Assembly (NCBI GenBank): GCA_963741985.1 | Contig: CAVUKD010000002.1 | Span: 310,001 to 374,000, forward strand | Origin: Cryomorpha sp963741985 | GTDB lineage: Bacteria > Bacteroidota > Bacteroidia > Flavobacteriales_D > Cryomorphaceae | Direction of reading: 5' to 3' | Length of the DNA stretch: 64,000 bases | Shown here: in pieces, positions 8,641 to 17,995 of the stretch | How positions within the stretch are numbered: position 1 is the first letter of the stretch | How the letters are laid out: every line of letters starts with the position of its first letter | Program-made: the position numbers and the translations under genes | Notes under the pieces: generated by a model | Database searches by the model: none | What the model saw: only the letters and a program-made list of their open reading frames with translations | What the model was told of the DNA's origin: nothing

Positions 8641-8683
8641 AGGTTATATTTTTTCGAGCCTTTTCGGGCAAATTTACCGTCGT

Positions 8684-8962
8684 TTATCGTTTTTTATCCT
8701 TTCTATTACCGGCATGTCCCCGGAAGGTACGTGTGGGAGAAAATTCGCCCAGTTTGTGACCTACCATGTTTTCAGTAACATACACAGGGATAAATTTATT
8801 TCCGTTGTGCACCGCAATCGTCATTCCTACAAAGTCGGGAGTGATAGTACTCGCCCGAGACCAAGTTTTAATGACCGTTTTCTTACCACTCGATTGTGCT
8901 CCTTGAATTTTCGCATCGAGTTTGTAATGAATGAATGGTGGTTTTTTGAGTGATCTGCTCAT
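8684..8962 (-). CDS. rpsS: 30S ribosomal protein S19
   Basis: 92 aa. It starts MSRSLKKPPFIHYKLDAKIQ and contains the signature GHKLGEFSPTRTFRGHAGNR. S19 forms a complex with S13 in the head and contacts the A-site tRNA. It lies 8 nt downstream of rplB. Confidence 0.98.
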   Translation of the reverse strand: MSRSLKKPPFIHYKLDAKIQGAQSSGKKTVIKTWSRASTITPDFVGMTIAVHNGNKFIPVYVTENMVGHKLGEFSPTRTFRGHAGNRKDKKR

Positions 8963-8969
8963 ATCTCAA

Positions 8970-9794
8970 TTATTTCTTTCTGCGTTCGATAATATACTTA
9001 TTCGAAGCTTTTTTCTTATTACGTGTTTTGAAACCTTTAGCAGGAATACCATTTCTCGAACGTGGGTGACCTCCGGAGTTTTTACCTTCACCACCACCCA
9101 TTGGGTGATCGACCGGGTTCATAACTACTCCACGTACACGTGGACGACGTCCCTTCCAACGAGATCTACCCGCTTTACCTGATCTTTCAAGCGAATGCTC
9201 ACCATTGGATACAGTTCCCACGGTAGCCATACAAGTTACCAATACTTGGCGTATTTCTCCAGAAGGCATTTTTAAATTGGCGTACTTTCCATCTCGGGCA
9301 TTCAATTGTGCATAGCTTCCTGCACCTCTGGCCAAAACGCCCCCCTGTCCGGGTCGCATCTCCACATTATGAATTACCGTTCCCAATGGAACTTCACTCA
9401 AAAACATTGCGTTTCCAACTTCTACCGAAACTCCTTCACCACTGCGAATAGTCTGACCTACTTTTATTCCTTCAGGAGCAATTATGTAGCGTTTCTCACC
9501 ATCTGTATATTTCACCAAAGCAATACGCGCTGTACGGTTTGGGTCATATTCCACAGTTTCTACTGTAGCATCTACTCCGTGTTTATTGCGTTTGAAGTCA
9601 ATAATACGGTAGCGTCTCTTATGACCTCCACCTGTGTAACGCATGGTCATGCGCCCTTGGTTATTTCTACCACCTGACTTGCTGATGGGAGCCAAAAGAC
9701 TCTTTTCAGGTTTGTCTGCAGTGATTTCTGAGAAGGTACTCAGAATCTTATGTCGTTGTCCTGGTGTCGTTGGACGAAATTTTCTTACCGGCAT
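8970..9794 (-). CDS. rplB: 50S ribosomal protein L2
   Basis: 274 aa. It starts MPVRKFRPTTPGQRHKILST and contains the C-terminal signature PRVRGVVMNPVDHPMGGGEG with the conserved histidine near the peptidyl-transferase centre. L2 is needed for subunit association and formation of the active centre. Order rplW-rplB-rpsS is standard S10. Confidence 0.98.
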   Translation of the reverse strand: MPVRKFRPTTPGQRHKILSTFSEITADKPEKSLLAPISKSGGRNNQGRMTMRYTGGGHKRRYRIIDFKRNKHGVDATVETVEYDPNRTARIALVKYTDGEKRYIIAPEGIKVGQTIRSGEGVSVEVGNAMFLSEVPLGTVIHNVEMRPGQGGVLARGAGSYAQLNARDGKYANLKMPSGEIRQVLVTCMATVGTVSNGEHSLERSGKAGRSRWKGRRPRVRGVVMNPVDHPMGGGEGKNSGGHPRSRNGIPAKGFKTRNKKKASNKYIIERRKK

Positions 9795-9805
9795 TCCTGT
9801 TCGGT

Positions 9806-10099
9806 TTATATATTACTGTAAATATCAATTGTTTCACCTTCGGCAATCGAAACGAGTGCTTTCTTGTAGGCGTTACTTCTTCCGGAAACCAATCCGGTTT
9901 TTGTGGTGCGGCTCTTGGTTTTTCCGGCATAGCGCATAGTCCACACTTTGTCTACATTCACACCGTAGAGTTTTTCAACTGCATCCTTGATTTCAATCTT
10001 ATTGGCATCAAGCTTCACGAGAAAACCATACCGGTTCATATCTTCGCTTGTGGCAGTCATTTTTTCGGTGACAACCGGCTTTATTACAATTTGACTCAT
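9806..10099 (-). CDS. rplW: 50S ribosomal protein L23
   Basis: 97 aa. It starts MSQIVIKPVVTEKMTATSED and has the C-terminal Ala/Tyr/Gly/Lys segment TMRYAGKTKSRTTKTGLVSG. L23 is the main docking site for trigger factor and SRP at the tunnel exit. Its start overlaps the rplD stop by 4 nt (ATGA type), indicating translational coupling. Confidence 0.97.
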   Translation of the reverse strand: MSQIVIKPVVTEKMTATSEDMNRYGFLVKLDANKIEIKDAVEKLYGVNVDKVWTMRYAGKTKSRTTKTGLVSGRSNAYKKALVSIAEGETIDIYSNI

Positions 10100-10731
10100 C
10101 GCTTAAATCGGTTTAATGTATTCTCAATCACAGGGATAGCACTTTCAGCGATTACCAAAGACTTGTGACGAAGGATATCATAAGTACACAAATCACTGGC
10201 TGACACTACTTTATGCCCCTGGCAATTTCGGGACGACAAAGATACTATATTATCCTTTTCCCCCAACACTAAAAGTGGTTTTTGATCTGCAACTTTTAAT
10301 GCGTTCATTATTGTTAAGTAATCGCGCGTTTTGGCAGCATCCATTTTGATGTCTTCAACGATCGTAATCATGTTTTCCTGCGCCTTGTAGCTAAGGGCCG
10401 ATTTACGCGCGAGCACTTTCAATTTTTTGTTCAATTTGAAACTGTAGTCTCTGGGCCGTGGACCAAATACGCGTCCACCACCACGGAACAAAGGGTTCTT
10501 AATATCGCCGGCACGTGCTGTACCGGTCCCTTTTTGTTTCTTAATTTTTCGGGTGCTTCCTTTTACTTCAGCTCGCTCCTTTGCCTTATGAGTTCCCTGA
10601 CGGTTATTGGCACCGTATTGCTTTACGTCGAGATAGATCGCATGATCATTTGGCACTATGCCAAAAATCTCTTTATTGAGCGTAACCTTTTTGGTTTCCT
10701 TGCCCTCGATATTTAATACTGCTAGTTCCAT
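10096..10731 (-). CDS. rplD: 50S ribosomal protein L4
   Basis: 211 aa. The central loop (EVKGSTRKIKKQKGTGTARA GDIKNPLFRGGGRVFGPRPR) extends into the exit tunnel. In gammaproteobacteria L4 also controls S10-operon expression; no equivalent leader is recognised here. It starts immediately after the rplC stop and overlaps rplW by 4 nt. Confidence 0.97.
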   Translation of the reverse strand: MELAVLNIEGKETKKVTLNKEIFGIVPNDHAIYLDVKQYGANNRQGTHKAKERAEVKGSTRKIKKQKGTGTARAGDIKNPLFRGGGRVFGPRPRDYSFKLNKKLKVLARKSALSYKAQENMITIVEDIKMDAAKTRDYLTIMNALKVADQKPLLVLGEKDNIVSLSSRNCQGHKVVSASDLCTYDILRHKSLVIAESAIPVIENTLNRFKR

Positions 10732-11352
10732 TTAGTTTTTCTCCAAGATTAGAAATGAACCTTTAGGACCGGGTACTGAACCTTTCACGATAACCATCGA
10801 TTGTTCGGGGAGTATTTTTACTACCTGAATATTCTCAAGCGTAACTTTGGTATTTCCCATCTGACCGCCCATGCGCATTCCTTTAAATACACGCGCCGGA
10901 TACGATGCTGCACCGATAGATCCCGGAGCACGCAATCTGTTGTGCTGTCCGTGAGTAGATTGTCCTACTCCACCAAAGCCATGGCGTTTTACAACACCCT
11001 GAAAACCTTTTCCTTTGGTTTTTCCGACTACATCGATGTATTCTCCTTCAATGAGGATATCACAACCGACTTCATCACCCAATTTAAAGTTTTCGTGGTA
11101 GCCCCAAAATTCGGCCAACCGTTGTTTAGGGGTTGTTTTCGCTTTTTTGAAATGCCCTTTTAGTGGAGCGGGAGTATTTTTCTCCTTCCTTTCGCCGAAG
11201 CCCAATTGAATGGCATTGTAGCCATCCTTAGCTTCGGTCTTCACTTGTGTAACCACACAAGGACCAGCCTGTATAATTGTACAAGGGATGTTTTTTCCAT
11301 CCGCATCGTACATACTGGTCATTCCGATTTTTTTACCTATTAAACCTGGCAT
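10732..11352 (-). CDS. rplC: 50S ribosomal protein L3
   Basis: 206 aa. It starts MPGLIGKKIGMTSMYDADGK and contains GKGFQGVVKRHGFGGVGQST HGQHNRLRAPGSIGAASYPA, the extension with the conserved glutamine that is methylated in some bacteria. L3 is one of two assembly-initiating proteins of the large subunit. Confidence 0.98.
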   Translation of the reverse strand: MPGLIGKKIGMTSMYDADGKNIPCTIIQAGPCVVTQVKTEAKDGYNAIQLGFGERKEKNTPAPLKGHFKKAKTTPKQRLAEFWGYHENFKLGDEVGCDILIEGEYIDVVGKTKGKGFQGVVKRHGFGGVGQSTHGQHNRLRAPGSIGAASYPARVFKGMRMGGQMGNTKVTLENIQVVKILPEQSMVIVKGSVPGPKGSFLILEKN

Positions 11353-11370
11353 TTTTTCTTTTTATTTCTA

Positions 11371-11676
11371 TCAAACTTTAATCTCAACTTCAACACCGCT
11401 GGGTAGCTCAAGACGCATCAGGGCATCCACGGTTTTTGAAGAAGAACTATAAATATCGAGCAGGCGCTTGTATGCGCAAAGCTCAAATTGTTCTCTTGAT
11501 TTCTTGTTCACGTGAGGTGAACGAAGCACCGTGTAAATGCGTTTGTGTGTGGGCAATGGAATTGGACCACTCACCACCGCTCCGGTGGTTTTTACTGTCT
11601 TTACGATTTTCTCAGCTGATTTATCAACGAGATTGTGATCGTATGACTTTAACTTGATGCGAATTTTTTGACTCAT
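11371..11676 (-). CDS. rpsJ: 30S ribosomal protein S10
   Basis: 101 aa. It starts MSQKIRIKLKSYDHNLVDKS and contains the signature SGPIPLPTHKRIYTVLRSPH VNKKSREQFE. S10 is a head protein and also the NusE partner in antitermination. It directly follows fusA (18 nt), joining the str and S10 parts without tuf, an arrangement common in Bacteroidota. Confidence 0.98.
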   Translation of the reverse strand: MSQKIRIKLKSYDHNLVDKSAEKIVKTVKTTGAVVSGPIPLPTHKRIYTVLRSPHVNKKSREQFELCAYKRLLDIYSSSSKTVDALMRLELPSGVEVEIKV

Positions 11677-11694
11677 CGTTATGAATGCTGCTTG

Positions 11695-13808
11695 TTACGC
11701 TTCTAATTTTTTACCTTTTACTTTTGCAATGACTTCTTCCTGCACACCTTTTGGAGCTTCCGCGAAATGCGAGAATTCCATGGTAGATGTAGCACGGCCT
11801 GAGGACATTGTTCTTAATTGAGTTACATAACCAAACATTTCCGAAAGGGGAACTTTGGCTTTGATAACTTTAGCTCCGGAACGGTCGCCCATTCCTTCCA
11901 TTACTCCACGACGTCGGTTAAGGTCACCTACGATGTCACCCATGTTTTCTTCGGGAGTTAAAACTTCTAATTTCATGATTGGCTCAAGAAGCACAGGTCC
12001 TGCTTTAGGAAGGGCCGTACGATAAGCCAATTTGGCGGCAAGCTCAAACGACAACTGATCTGAATCGACCGCGTGGAATGAACCGTCCTTCAAGGTTACT
12101 TTCAAAGAATCTACAGGATAACCGGCCAATACACCGTTTACCATAGCATCTTTGAATCCTTTCTCTACAGAAGGAACAAATTCACGTGGAATGTTACCAC
12201 CTTTGATAATGTTTTCGAAAATCAATCCTGGTTTCTCCGGATCGCCTGGCTCTATCGTTACACTGATATCGGCAAATTTACCACGACCACCTGTTTGTTT
12301 TTTGTAAACCTCACGGTGATCAACAGAACCTGTAATAGTTTCTTTGTAGGATACCTGTGGGGCTCCTTGATTAACTTCTACCTTAAACTCACGACGCAAG
12401 ACGGTCGATAAGAATATCCAAGTGAAGCTCGCCCATTCCGCTGATTACTGTCTGACCCGAATCCGGATCGGTATGTACTTGGAATGTCGGATCTTCTTCA
12501 GCAAGCTTTTGCAAACCTACGCCAAGACGATCAAGGTCGGCTTGCGTTTTAGGCTCGATGGCCAATCCAATAACCGGCTCAGGGAAATCCATTGACTCGA
12601 GTACAATTGGATGTTTCTCGTTGCAAAGGGTATCTCCTGTTTTAATATCTTTAAATCCAACCAAGGCTCCGATATCTCCGGCTGCCAACGAATCCACTTG
12701 ATTTTGCTTATTGGCGTGCATTTGGAAAATACGCGAAATACGTTCTTTCTTACCGGTACGTGTATTCAACACATACGAACCTGAATCGAGATTACCCGAA
12801 TATACACGTGTAAAGCACAGACGACCTACGAATGGATCGGTAGCGATTTTGAATGCCAACGCCGCAAACGGCTCATCCATACTCGGTTTTCTTTTCTCTT
12901 CCTGCTCAGTATCGGGATTTACTCCGATGATCGCTTCAACATCCATAGGCGATGGAAGCAATTCCATAACCATATCGAGCATGGCCTGTACACCTTTATT
13001 TTTAAATGAAGAACCGCACATCATCGGAACCACTTTTCCGGCGATAACCGCAGCACGTAAAGCAGTGAGAACCTCACGCTCAGTAAGCGATTCAGGATCT
13101 TCAAAATATTTTTCCATCAGACGTATCATCGAATTCAGCAACGGCCTCGAGCAAGTTTCTCGCGGTATGCACCAATGCTTCTTCCATAACATCATCTGGA
13201 ATATCAACCGTTTCAAAGGTCATTCCCAAATCTTCGGTATTCCAGACAATCCCGCGGAAGTTGATCAAATCCACAACCCCTCTGAAATCGTCTTCAGTTC
13301 CAATTGGAATTTGAAGTGCCACAGCGTGGCTGCCCAGCATGTCTCGCACCTCTTGACAAACTTTCAAAAAGTCGGCACCTGAGCGGTCCATTTTATTAAC
13401 GAATCCAAGACGTGGAACATTGTAGTTATTCGCAAGTCTCCAGTTGGTTTCAGATTGTGGCTCAACACCATCAACTGCGCTAAAAAGGAAAACCAATCCA
13501 TCGAGTACACGAAGTGAACGATTTACCTCAACGGTAAAGTCAACGTGACCGGGAGTATCAATAACGTTAACGTGATAAATTTGATCACGGTATTTCCAGT
13601 CGAGTGTGGTAGCAGCGGAAGTAATGGTAATACCACGCTCCTGCTCCTGTGCCATCCAGTCCATGGTAGCTGCACCATCGTGCACCTCACCAATCTTGTG
13701 ACTCACACCGCCGTAATATAGAATACGCTCGGTAGTCGTTGTTTTTCCCGCATCAATGTGGGCAGCGATACCGATGTTTCTGGTGAATTTTAAATCTCTT
13801 CTAGCCAT
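11695..13808 (-). CDS. fusA: elongation factor G, with two single-base frameshifts
   Basis: EF-G, the translocation GTPase. Three overlapping reading frames together encode a complete protein: G1 AHIDAGKTTTTERILYYGG, G3 VIDTPGHVDFTVEVN, G4 VNKMDRSGADF, domains II-III (SGMGELHLDILIDR) and domains IV-V (RREFKVEVNQGAPQVSYKET to VKGKKLEA). The frame changes at about 13121, where one extra base separates EFDDT from LMEKYFEDPE, and at about 12400, where one extra base separates ILIDR from LRREFKVE. Removing both bases gives 703 aa, the normal size, without other damage. As EF-G is essential, sequencing error or a second intact copy is likely. The gene sits between rpsG and rpsJ. Confidence 0.93.
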
Positions 13809-13835
13809 TTTACTAAATCTTTCCGGGTGTCTTTC

Positions 13836-14306
13836 TTAGAATCTAAAATGAGAGAAGGCACGATTTGCCTCTGCCATTCTGTGCGTATCTTCTTTCTTTT
13901 TGTATGCGGCACCTTCTTCTTTCGAAGCGGCAATAATTTCATTTGCCAATCGTTGGCTCATTGTTTTCTCATTGCGCTTACGCGAATAGCTAATCAGCCA
14001 TTGCATAGAGATCGCCATTTTGCGATTTTCGCGCACCGGCTGTGGAATTTGGAAAGTAGCTCCACCCACGCGGCGGCTGCGTACTTCGACAGCTGGAGTA
14101 ACATTGCTCAAAGCTTTTTTCCAAACTTCAAGACCTGTAGTCTCCTCGCTTTTTCCATCAACGATTGCGATAGCGTCGTAAAAAATATTGTATGCCAGGT
14201 TTTTCTTACCTGAAAGCATCATATTGTTTACAAATTTAGTAACCAGAACTTCGTTAAACTTAGGATCCGGAAGGGTAATGCGTTTTTTAGCGGTCTTTCT
14301 TCTCAT
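13836..14306 (-). CDS. rpsG: 30S ribosomal protein S7
   Basis: 156 aa. It starts MRRKTAKKRITLPDPKFNEV and contains PAVEVRSRRVGGATFQIPQP and the C-terminal helix region ending FSHFRF. S7 nucleates head assembly and lies at the E site. Position between rpsL and fusA is the classic str order. Confidence 0.98.
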   Translation of the reverse strand: MRRKTAKKRITLPDPKFNEVLVTKFVNNMMLSGKKNLAYNIFYDAIAIVDGKSEETTGLEVWKKALSNVTPAVEVRSRRVGGATFQIPQPVRENRKMAISMQWLISYSRKRNEKTMSQRLANEIIAASKEEGAAYKKKEDTHRMAEANRAFSHFRF

Positions 14307-14324
14307 GACTTTAGCCTGCTATGA

Positions 14325-14699
14325 TTATTTCTTAGGTCGTTTTGTACCGTACTTAGATCGGCGCTGGGTTCTACCATCGACACCGGCGGTATCGAGGGCA
14401 CCACGTACTATGTGGTATCGTACACCGGGAAGGTCTTTTACTCTCCCACCGCGTACAAGGACAATACTGTGTTCCTGAAGGTTGTGACCTTCACCACCAA
14501 TATATGCATTGACCTCTTTACCATTCGTAAGGCGCACACGGGCTACTTTACGCATAGCTGAGTTTGGTTTCTTAGGCGTAGTCGTATAAACACGGACACA
14601 TACCCCACGTCGTTGCGGACATGAAGCCAGTGCAGCGGATTTACTTGTTTTCACTTTGGAAGTCCGCCCTTTGCGTACTAGTTGTTGTATCGTTGGCAT
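14325..14699 (-). CDS. rpsL: 30S ribosomal protein S12
   Basis: 124 aa, first gene of the cluster. The decoding-site loops TTPKKPNSAMRKVARVRL and GGRVKDLPGVRYHIVRGALD are wild type, with both lysines where streptomycin-resistance changes occur in other bacteria. A promoter-like sequence lies 70-100 nt upstream. Confidence 0.98.
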   Translation of the reverse strand: MPTIQQLVRKGRTSKVKTSKSAALASCPQRRGVCVRVYTTTPKKPNSAMRKVARVRLTNGKEVNAYIGGEGHNLQEHSIVLVRGGRVKDLPGVRYHIVRGALDTAGVDGRTQRRSKYGTKRPKK

Positions 14700-14768
14700 A
14701 GTATAAAAATTGCTCTAAATCAGTTTTTTCGCGCGTTAAAATTGCCACAATTCGCTAAATTGGGGGTG

Positions 14769-14798
14769 CAAATGTACAAGAATTAATGAATAAACCAA
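14769..14798 (-). promoter_or_regulatory. Bacteroidota-type promoter of the rpsL cluster
   Basis: On the minus strand a TTG (14796-14798) is followed after 19 nt by TACATTTG (14769-14776), an exact match to the TAnnTTTG -7 element used by the primary sigma factor of Bacteroidota. Transcription would start near 14762, giving a leader of roughly 60 nt before rpsL. No other good match lies closer to rpsL. Confidence 0.6.
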
Positions 14799-14868
14799 CA
14801 CCGGATTTCAAATAATTTTCACTCTTTTTTTGAAAAGGATGAGAGATAGGTGAGTTGGCAGTTATTTT

Positions 14869-15102
14869 GGGCGTGTCCCCGGGTTTTTCGTCACGAAATA
14901 AATTGTGTTTTCAACCGGATTGCAAAGGTATTTTTTATTCTGTTTTGGTCAAAATAGTCCCGGGGTCGCCCTTCCGGCTTTATCTTTCATCCAGCATTGC
15001 GGGTTGCCTACGCGCAAAAAACGAGTTCCTCCGTCACTGTTTTTGCGCAACGCAACCAAAACGCAATGCCGAATGAAAGGATACCGCCGTACGTGCTCAC
15101 GC
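14869..15102. ncRNA. structured non-coding element, possible RNA or palindromic repeat
   Basis: Nested inverted repeats span the segment. The ends GCGTG (14871-14875) and CACGC (15098-15102) are complementary. CCCCGGG (14877-14883) can pair with CCCGGGG (14959-14965). A ~100-nt imperfect hairpin follows: ATCTTTCAT and GCATTGCG on the left (14982-15000) face CGCAATGC and ATGAAAGGAT (15062-15082), with GCGCAAAAAAC facing GTTTTTGCGC inside. No convincing gene is present. The layout resembles GC-rich repeats that I believe are scattered in flavobacterial genomes. Transcription and strand are unknown. Confidence 0.5.
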
Positions 15103-15175
15103 GGCTTTCGGAGCGATTGTACATTTGGATTTTGAAGGTTGATGAATGGACGCGGTCACTTTGGTACGATTTGTC

Positions 15176-15195
15176 CGTTTTTGGTATCAAAAACG
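15176..15195. repeat. perfect 8-bp hairpin in a long intergenic region
   Basis: CGTTTTTG and CAAAAACG flank a 4-nt loop. No T-run follows on either strand, so it is not a convincing terminator. The rest of 15103-15545 has no supported gene: it holds five copies of CTTAGTA between 15215 and 15396 and a 66-codon reading frame (15333-15533) that I cannot support. Confidence 0.4.
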
Positions 15196-15545
15196 AGGCG
15201 AGGTCCTATTACCCCCTTAGTACATCCTTAGTACCCCCTTATGAGCACCTTACCTTCCCCTTAGTAAGACCTTTGTAGAACCTTGGGAGAATCTTAGTAA
15301 ATTAGGGCCTGCCTTTTTTTAGGAATATTGATGTGGCCGACAAAATGTGGTTCGATCGAAGTTGGTATGGAGTAAGTATTGAGCTGTGCCTTAGTATGTA
15401 CCGCAGTAAGCCGGTCTTTAAAGAGGAGGAAGTCGTGATTATAATTCCGGCCGTATCAAACCCCAATCTTGTCATTAAAGGCTCACCCCACTTTTTCTAT
15501 TTCAGCAGATATTATTTTGAGCATGAATTGTAAAGTCCCTTTCCA

Positions 15546-17063
15546 TCACTTCACAACTTGAATCTTATGATTCTCTCGTTTGCCATCCTTCTGAACAATT
15601 TCCAGCGCATATAATCCTGAAGGAAGATTGAGATTAATATCTAAAGATTGACCGCCACTTTGCGCATTTCCCTGCGCCACTTTCTGACCGGCAAGATTAT
15701 AAACTGACCATGAAGATATATTTTCATTCTCGCCTGCTTCTATCGTAAACCGGCCATTGCTTGGATTGGGATAAACTGAAAAGCTTTGCGCTTCTTTTTC
15801 TGGGACTCCTACCGGCTGGCAGCCTTGCCATTCCTCATCACCGCATGCATCTACTTTTAGCAGCCAAGTTGCGTTGCGTGGGTCAATATCGTAGTTGTAA
15901 AATGATCCGGCGGCAACATAACCACCATCAGGTGCCAGTTCAATATCATAAAGTTTATTGCCACAATTATCACAGGATTGGTAGGTATATTCATGAAACC
16001 ACTGTTGGTTTAAATCGGCGTCTACCTTCATCATCCAAGAATAGTGATCATAAAAGAACCCAGTACGTCTTCCGAGTATTACGGCACCTCCGTCTGATGT
16101 TGCAACCATATCTAATACTTGCCCCATTTTCATTTCATAATCATCAAAATAGGTTTGTTCATCATACATGGTCTCGTTTTGTGGATCGAATTTGAAGAGC
16201 CGTATTTTATTCCAAAAAACATTTGGATTTCCATTTGGATTGACCAATTCATACGAAAGAGCCTGACTCATCAGAACTTCTCCCGATTGGAGACGAATGG
16301 CATTTAAATAACCAGATTCCAACGCACCCTCATCTTCTACAACCGTTTCACTTTGAGTGATACCGAAGTTGTTTATTTGGGTAATTAATCCAAAGCGGTC
16401 ATACCCCGTTTCTGGGGTACTTCCGCCACCGGCTATTAGGTATCCGGTTTCAGTTTTTAGAATGTTCAAGTTTCGGTAAATGTTCTGATAGATATCGGTT
16501 TGCAATATTTCACTCCACAATATATTGCCTTCGAAGTCAAGCTTCATAATAAAACTTCCACTTGAATTCGATATTACACCATATTCACCAACTACTATAT
16601 ATCCATCGGGTTCTACCTCGAAGATAAAGGGATAAGTATAGGGGGGGTATTGGCTGTAATTTCGAGTAAAAATAGCATTAAGGGCTTGATCAAATTCGAT
16701 AAAGTATCCTTCAGTAGTTCCATCATTAAGATTCGTGCCATGGATATAGACGAATTTTTGGATAAATGGATTCCATTTAAATGAGTTTGTCAGCCCAATT
16801 AGGACGTATTCATTTTGGGAGATTAGCACATTCTCATTTATTATTTCGCCACTTAGATTGTATTTGCGAATGAAATATTTTAAGATATTATCTTCAATTC
16901 CGGCACCCCAAATTACGTAGCCATCCTCCACAACTTCTATATTGGTGGCCGATTGCGATTCTTCATCAGTCAAGTCTCCCGTAATTTGATTAAAATACGT
17001 AAACTGTGCGCTTGAAAGTGCACAGTTTACGATTAGAATGATTGTGAGCAGATTGCGTATCAT
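15546..17063 (-). CDS. A6: secreted T9SS cargo, beta-propeller-like, last gene of array
   Basis: 505 aa. Signal peptide MIRNLLTIILIVNCALSSAQ (Sec/SPI), then repeated blade-like segments (IVVGEYG, SGSFIMKLDFEGNILWSEIL, TSDGGAVILGRR, APDGGYVAAGSFYNYD), a cysteine-rich stretch (YQSCDNCGNKLYD, DACGDEEWQGC) and a type-A sorting domain from about residue 430 (FSVYPNPSNGRFTIE to KIQVVK). The protein should be secreted or surface-anchored by T9SS; its ligand is unknown. It starts inside the B5 stop (ATGA overlap). It belongs to the 'type II' A sequences with A3 and A4. No clear terminator follows. Confidence 0.85.
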   Translation of the reverse strand: MIRNLLTIILIVNCALSSAQFTYFNQITGDLTDEESQSATNIEVVEDGYVIWGAGIEDNILKYFIRKYNLSGEIINENVLISQNEYVLIGLTNSFKWNPFIQKFVYIHGTNLNDGTTEGYFIEFDQALNAIFTRNYSQYPPYTYPFIFEVEPDGYIVVGEYGVISNSSGSFIMKLDFEGNILWSEILQTDIYQNIYRNLNILKTETGYLIAGGGSTPETGYDRFGLITQINNFGITQSETVVEDEGALESGYLNAIRLQSGEVLMSQALSYELVNPNGNPNVFWNKIRLFKFDPQNETMYDEQTYFDDYEMKMGQVLDMVATSDGGAVILGRRTGFFYDHYSWMMKVDADLNQQWFHEYTYQSCDNCGNKLYDIELAPDGGYVAAGSFYNYDIDPRNATWLLKVDACGDEEWQGCQPVGVPEKEAQSFSVYPNPSNGRFTIEAGENENISSWSVYNLAGQKVAQGNAQSGGQSLDINLNLPSGLYALEIVQKDGKRENHKIQVVK

Positions 17064-17995
17064 TTTGCAATCTGTATTTGATGGATTTCTTTTAAATCAC
17101 CTACTTCCGAGTGGAGATATAAGGTATAGCTTCCAGAAGCGAGTGCTCTTAAATTCAAGGTGGCCATACCTGAAGATAGAACTTCATTGCGAATCACTTT
17201 TCCACTCTCATTGCGTACAATTGCTTGCACTTCCACATAATCATCTGGAATTTCAATAAGTAAAACTCCTGCGGTAGGATTCGGATACACCTTACATTCC
17301 TTTATCTCAGGTGCTTTTGAGGGATGATTCATCGATTTGGGTGTTCCTCCGAATTCTGGTTTCACGAGAACTTCAAGGAATAGAATACCGGTATATCCAA
17401 AGAGCGTAACCTTCGCTATACTTGCTGCGAGGGTGGAATGTTTGTAGGCAATAGTATTCAATGTATTCTGCTCGTTTTGGGTAAGTGTGGTATCGCCAGT
17501 GGCTGCGTGGTCAAACAAGATGCCATATACTGCGATAAAATCAGCATATTCAGCATCGCGGCGGGGATCGAGGTTGAAATCGGTGCCTATAGCATTGAGC
17601 CAATTCTGTGCTTCGGTAATTTTGCCCGCTTTCAGATATAAATCTATAATTAAATAATAGTGATCAACGGTTTCGTACCCATCGATTGCCGATATAATTG
17701 CCGAAATCTTATCCAAACGTGTGGTATCCGCGAAAATTTCAAAAATAATCTGGTTTAACAGAAAATTGTATCTGGTTTTGTAATAGGACTCACGAGCTTC
17801 TAACCCTTCCTTATAAGACACAAGTTGGAGACCTTCGTCGATCATCGCGCGTTGGTAATCCGCCAGCGGAACGGCGCGCTCATCGAGTTTTTCCTGAATA
17901 CGGCTCGACTTGGCTGCGTGTGGGTTGCTATTGAGAATAAGCGTGAGCAGCGAAGCTGGTAGCGTATATTCTTTGTTGATGGCTTCTATCATCAC
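17060..17995 (-). CDS. B5: copy of giant-protein C-terminus with T9SS sorting domain
   Basis: 311 aa with no signal peptide; it begins MMIEAINKEYTLPASLLTLI. The body is a predicted helical region (SSRIQEKLDERAVPLADYQR, DGYETVDHYYLIIDLYLKAG) that looks TPR-like. It ends with a type-A sorting domain (ECKVYPNPTAGVLLIEIPDD to HQIQIAK). The whole protein corresponds to the last 311 residues of the giant protein at 29292-35310. It is coupled to A5 upstream and A6 downstream by 4-nt overlaps. Without a signal peptide its export is doubtful; it could be a duplication by-product or a sequence donor. Confidence 0.75.
   Translation of the reverse strand: MMIEAINKEYTLPASLLTLILNSNPHAAKSSRIQEKLDERAVPLADYQRAMIDEGLQLVSYKEGLEARESYYKTRYNFLLNQIIFEIFADTTRLDKISAIISAIDGYETVDHYYLIIDLYLKAGKITEAQNWLNAIGTDFNLDPRRDAEYADFIAVYGILFDHAATGDTTLTQNEQNTLNTIAYKHSTLAASIAKVTLFGYTGILFLEVLVKPEFGGTPKSMNHPSKAPEIKECKVYPNPTAGVLLIEIPDDYVEVQAIVRNESGKVIRNEVLSSGMATLNLRALASGSYTLYLHSEVGDLKEIHQIQIAK

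Noticed and set aside
12389..13216. Programmed frameshifting in fusA
   Set aside because: Neither site has a slippery heptamer or an adjacent stop as in prfB, and I know of no EF-G gene using recoding; insertion of one base explains both.
15333..15533. 66-codon reading frame upstream of nothing
   Set aside because: No recognisable domain, no promoter-like sequence directly ahead, lies in a repeat-rich intergenic region.
17060..17995. B genes as ordinary TPR proteins unrelated to the giant gene
   Set aside because: Their whole length aligns to the last 311 residues of the giant protein, including the sorting domain.
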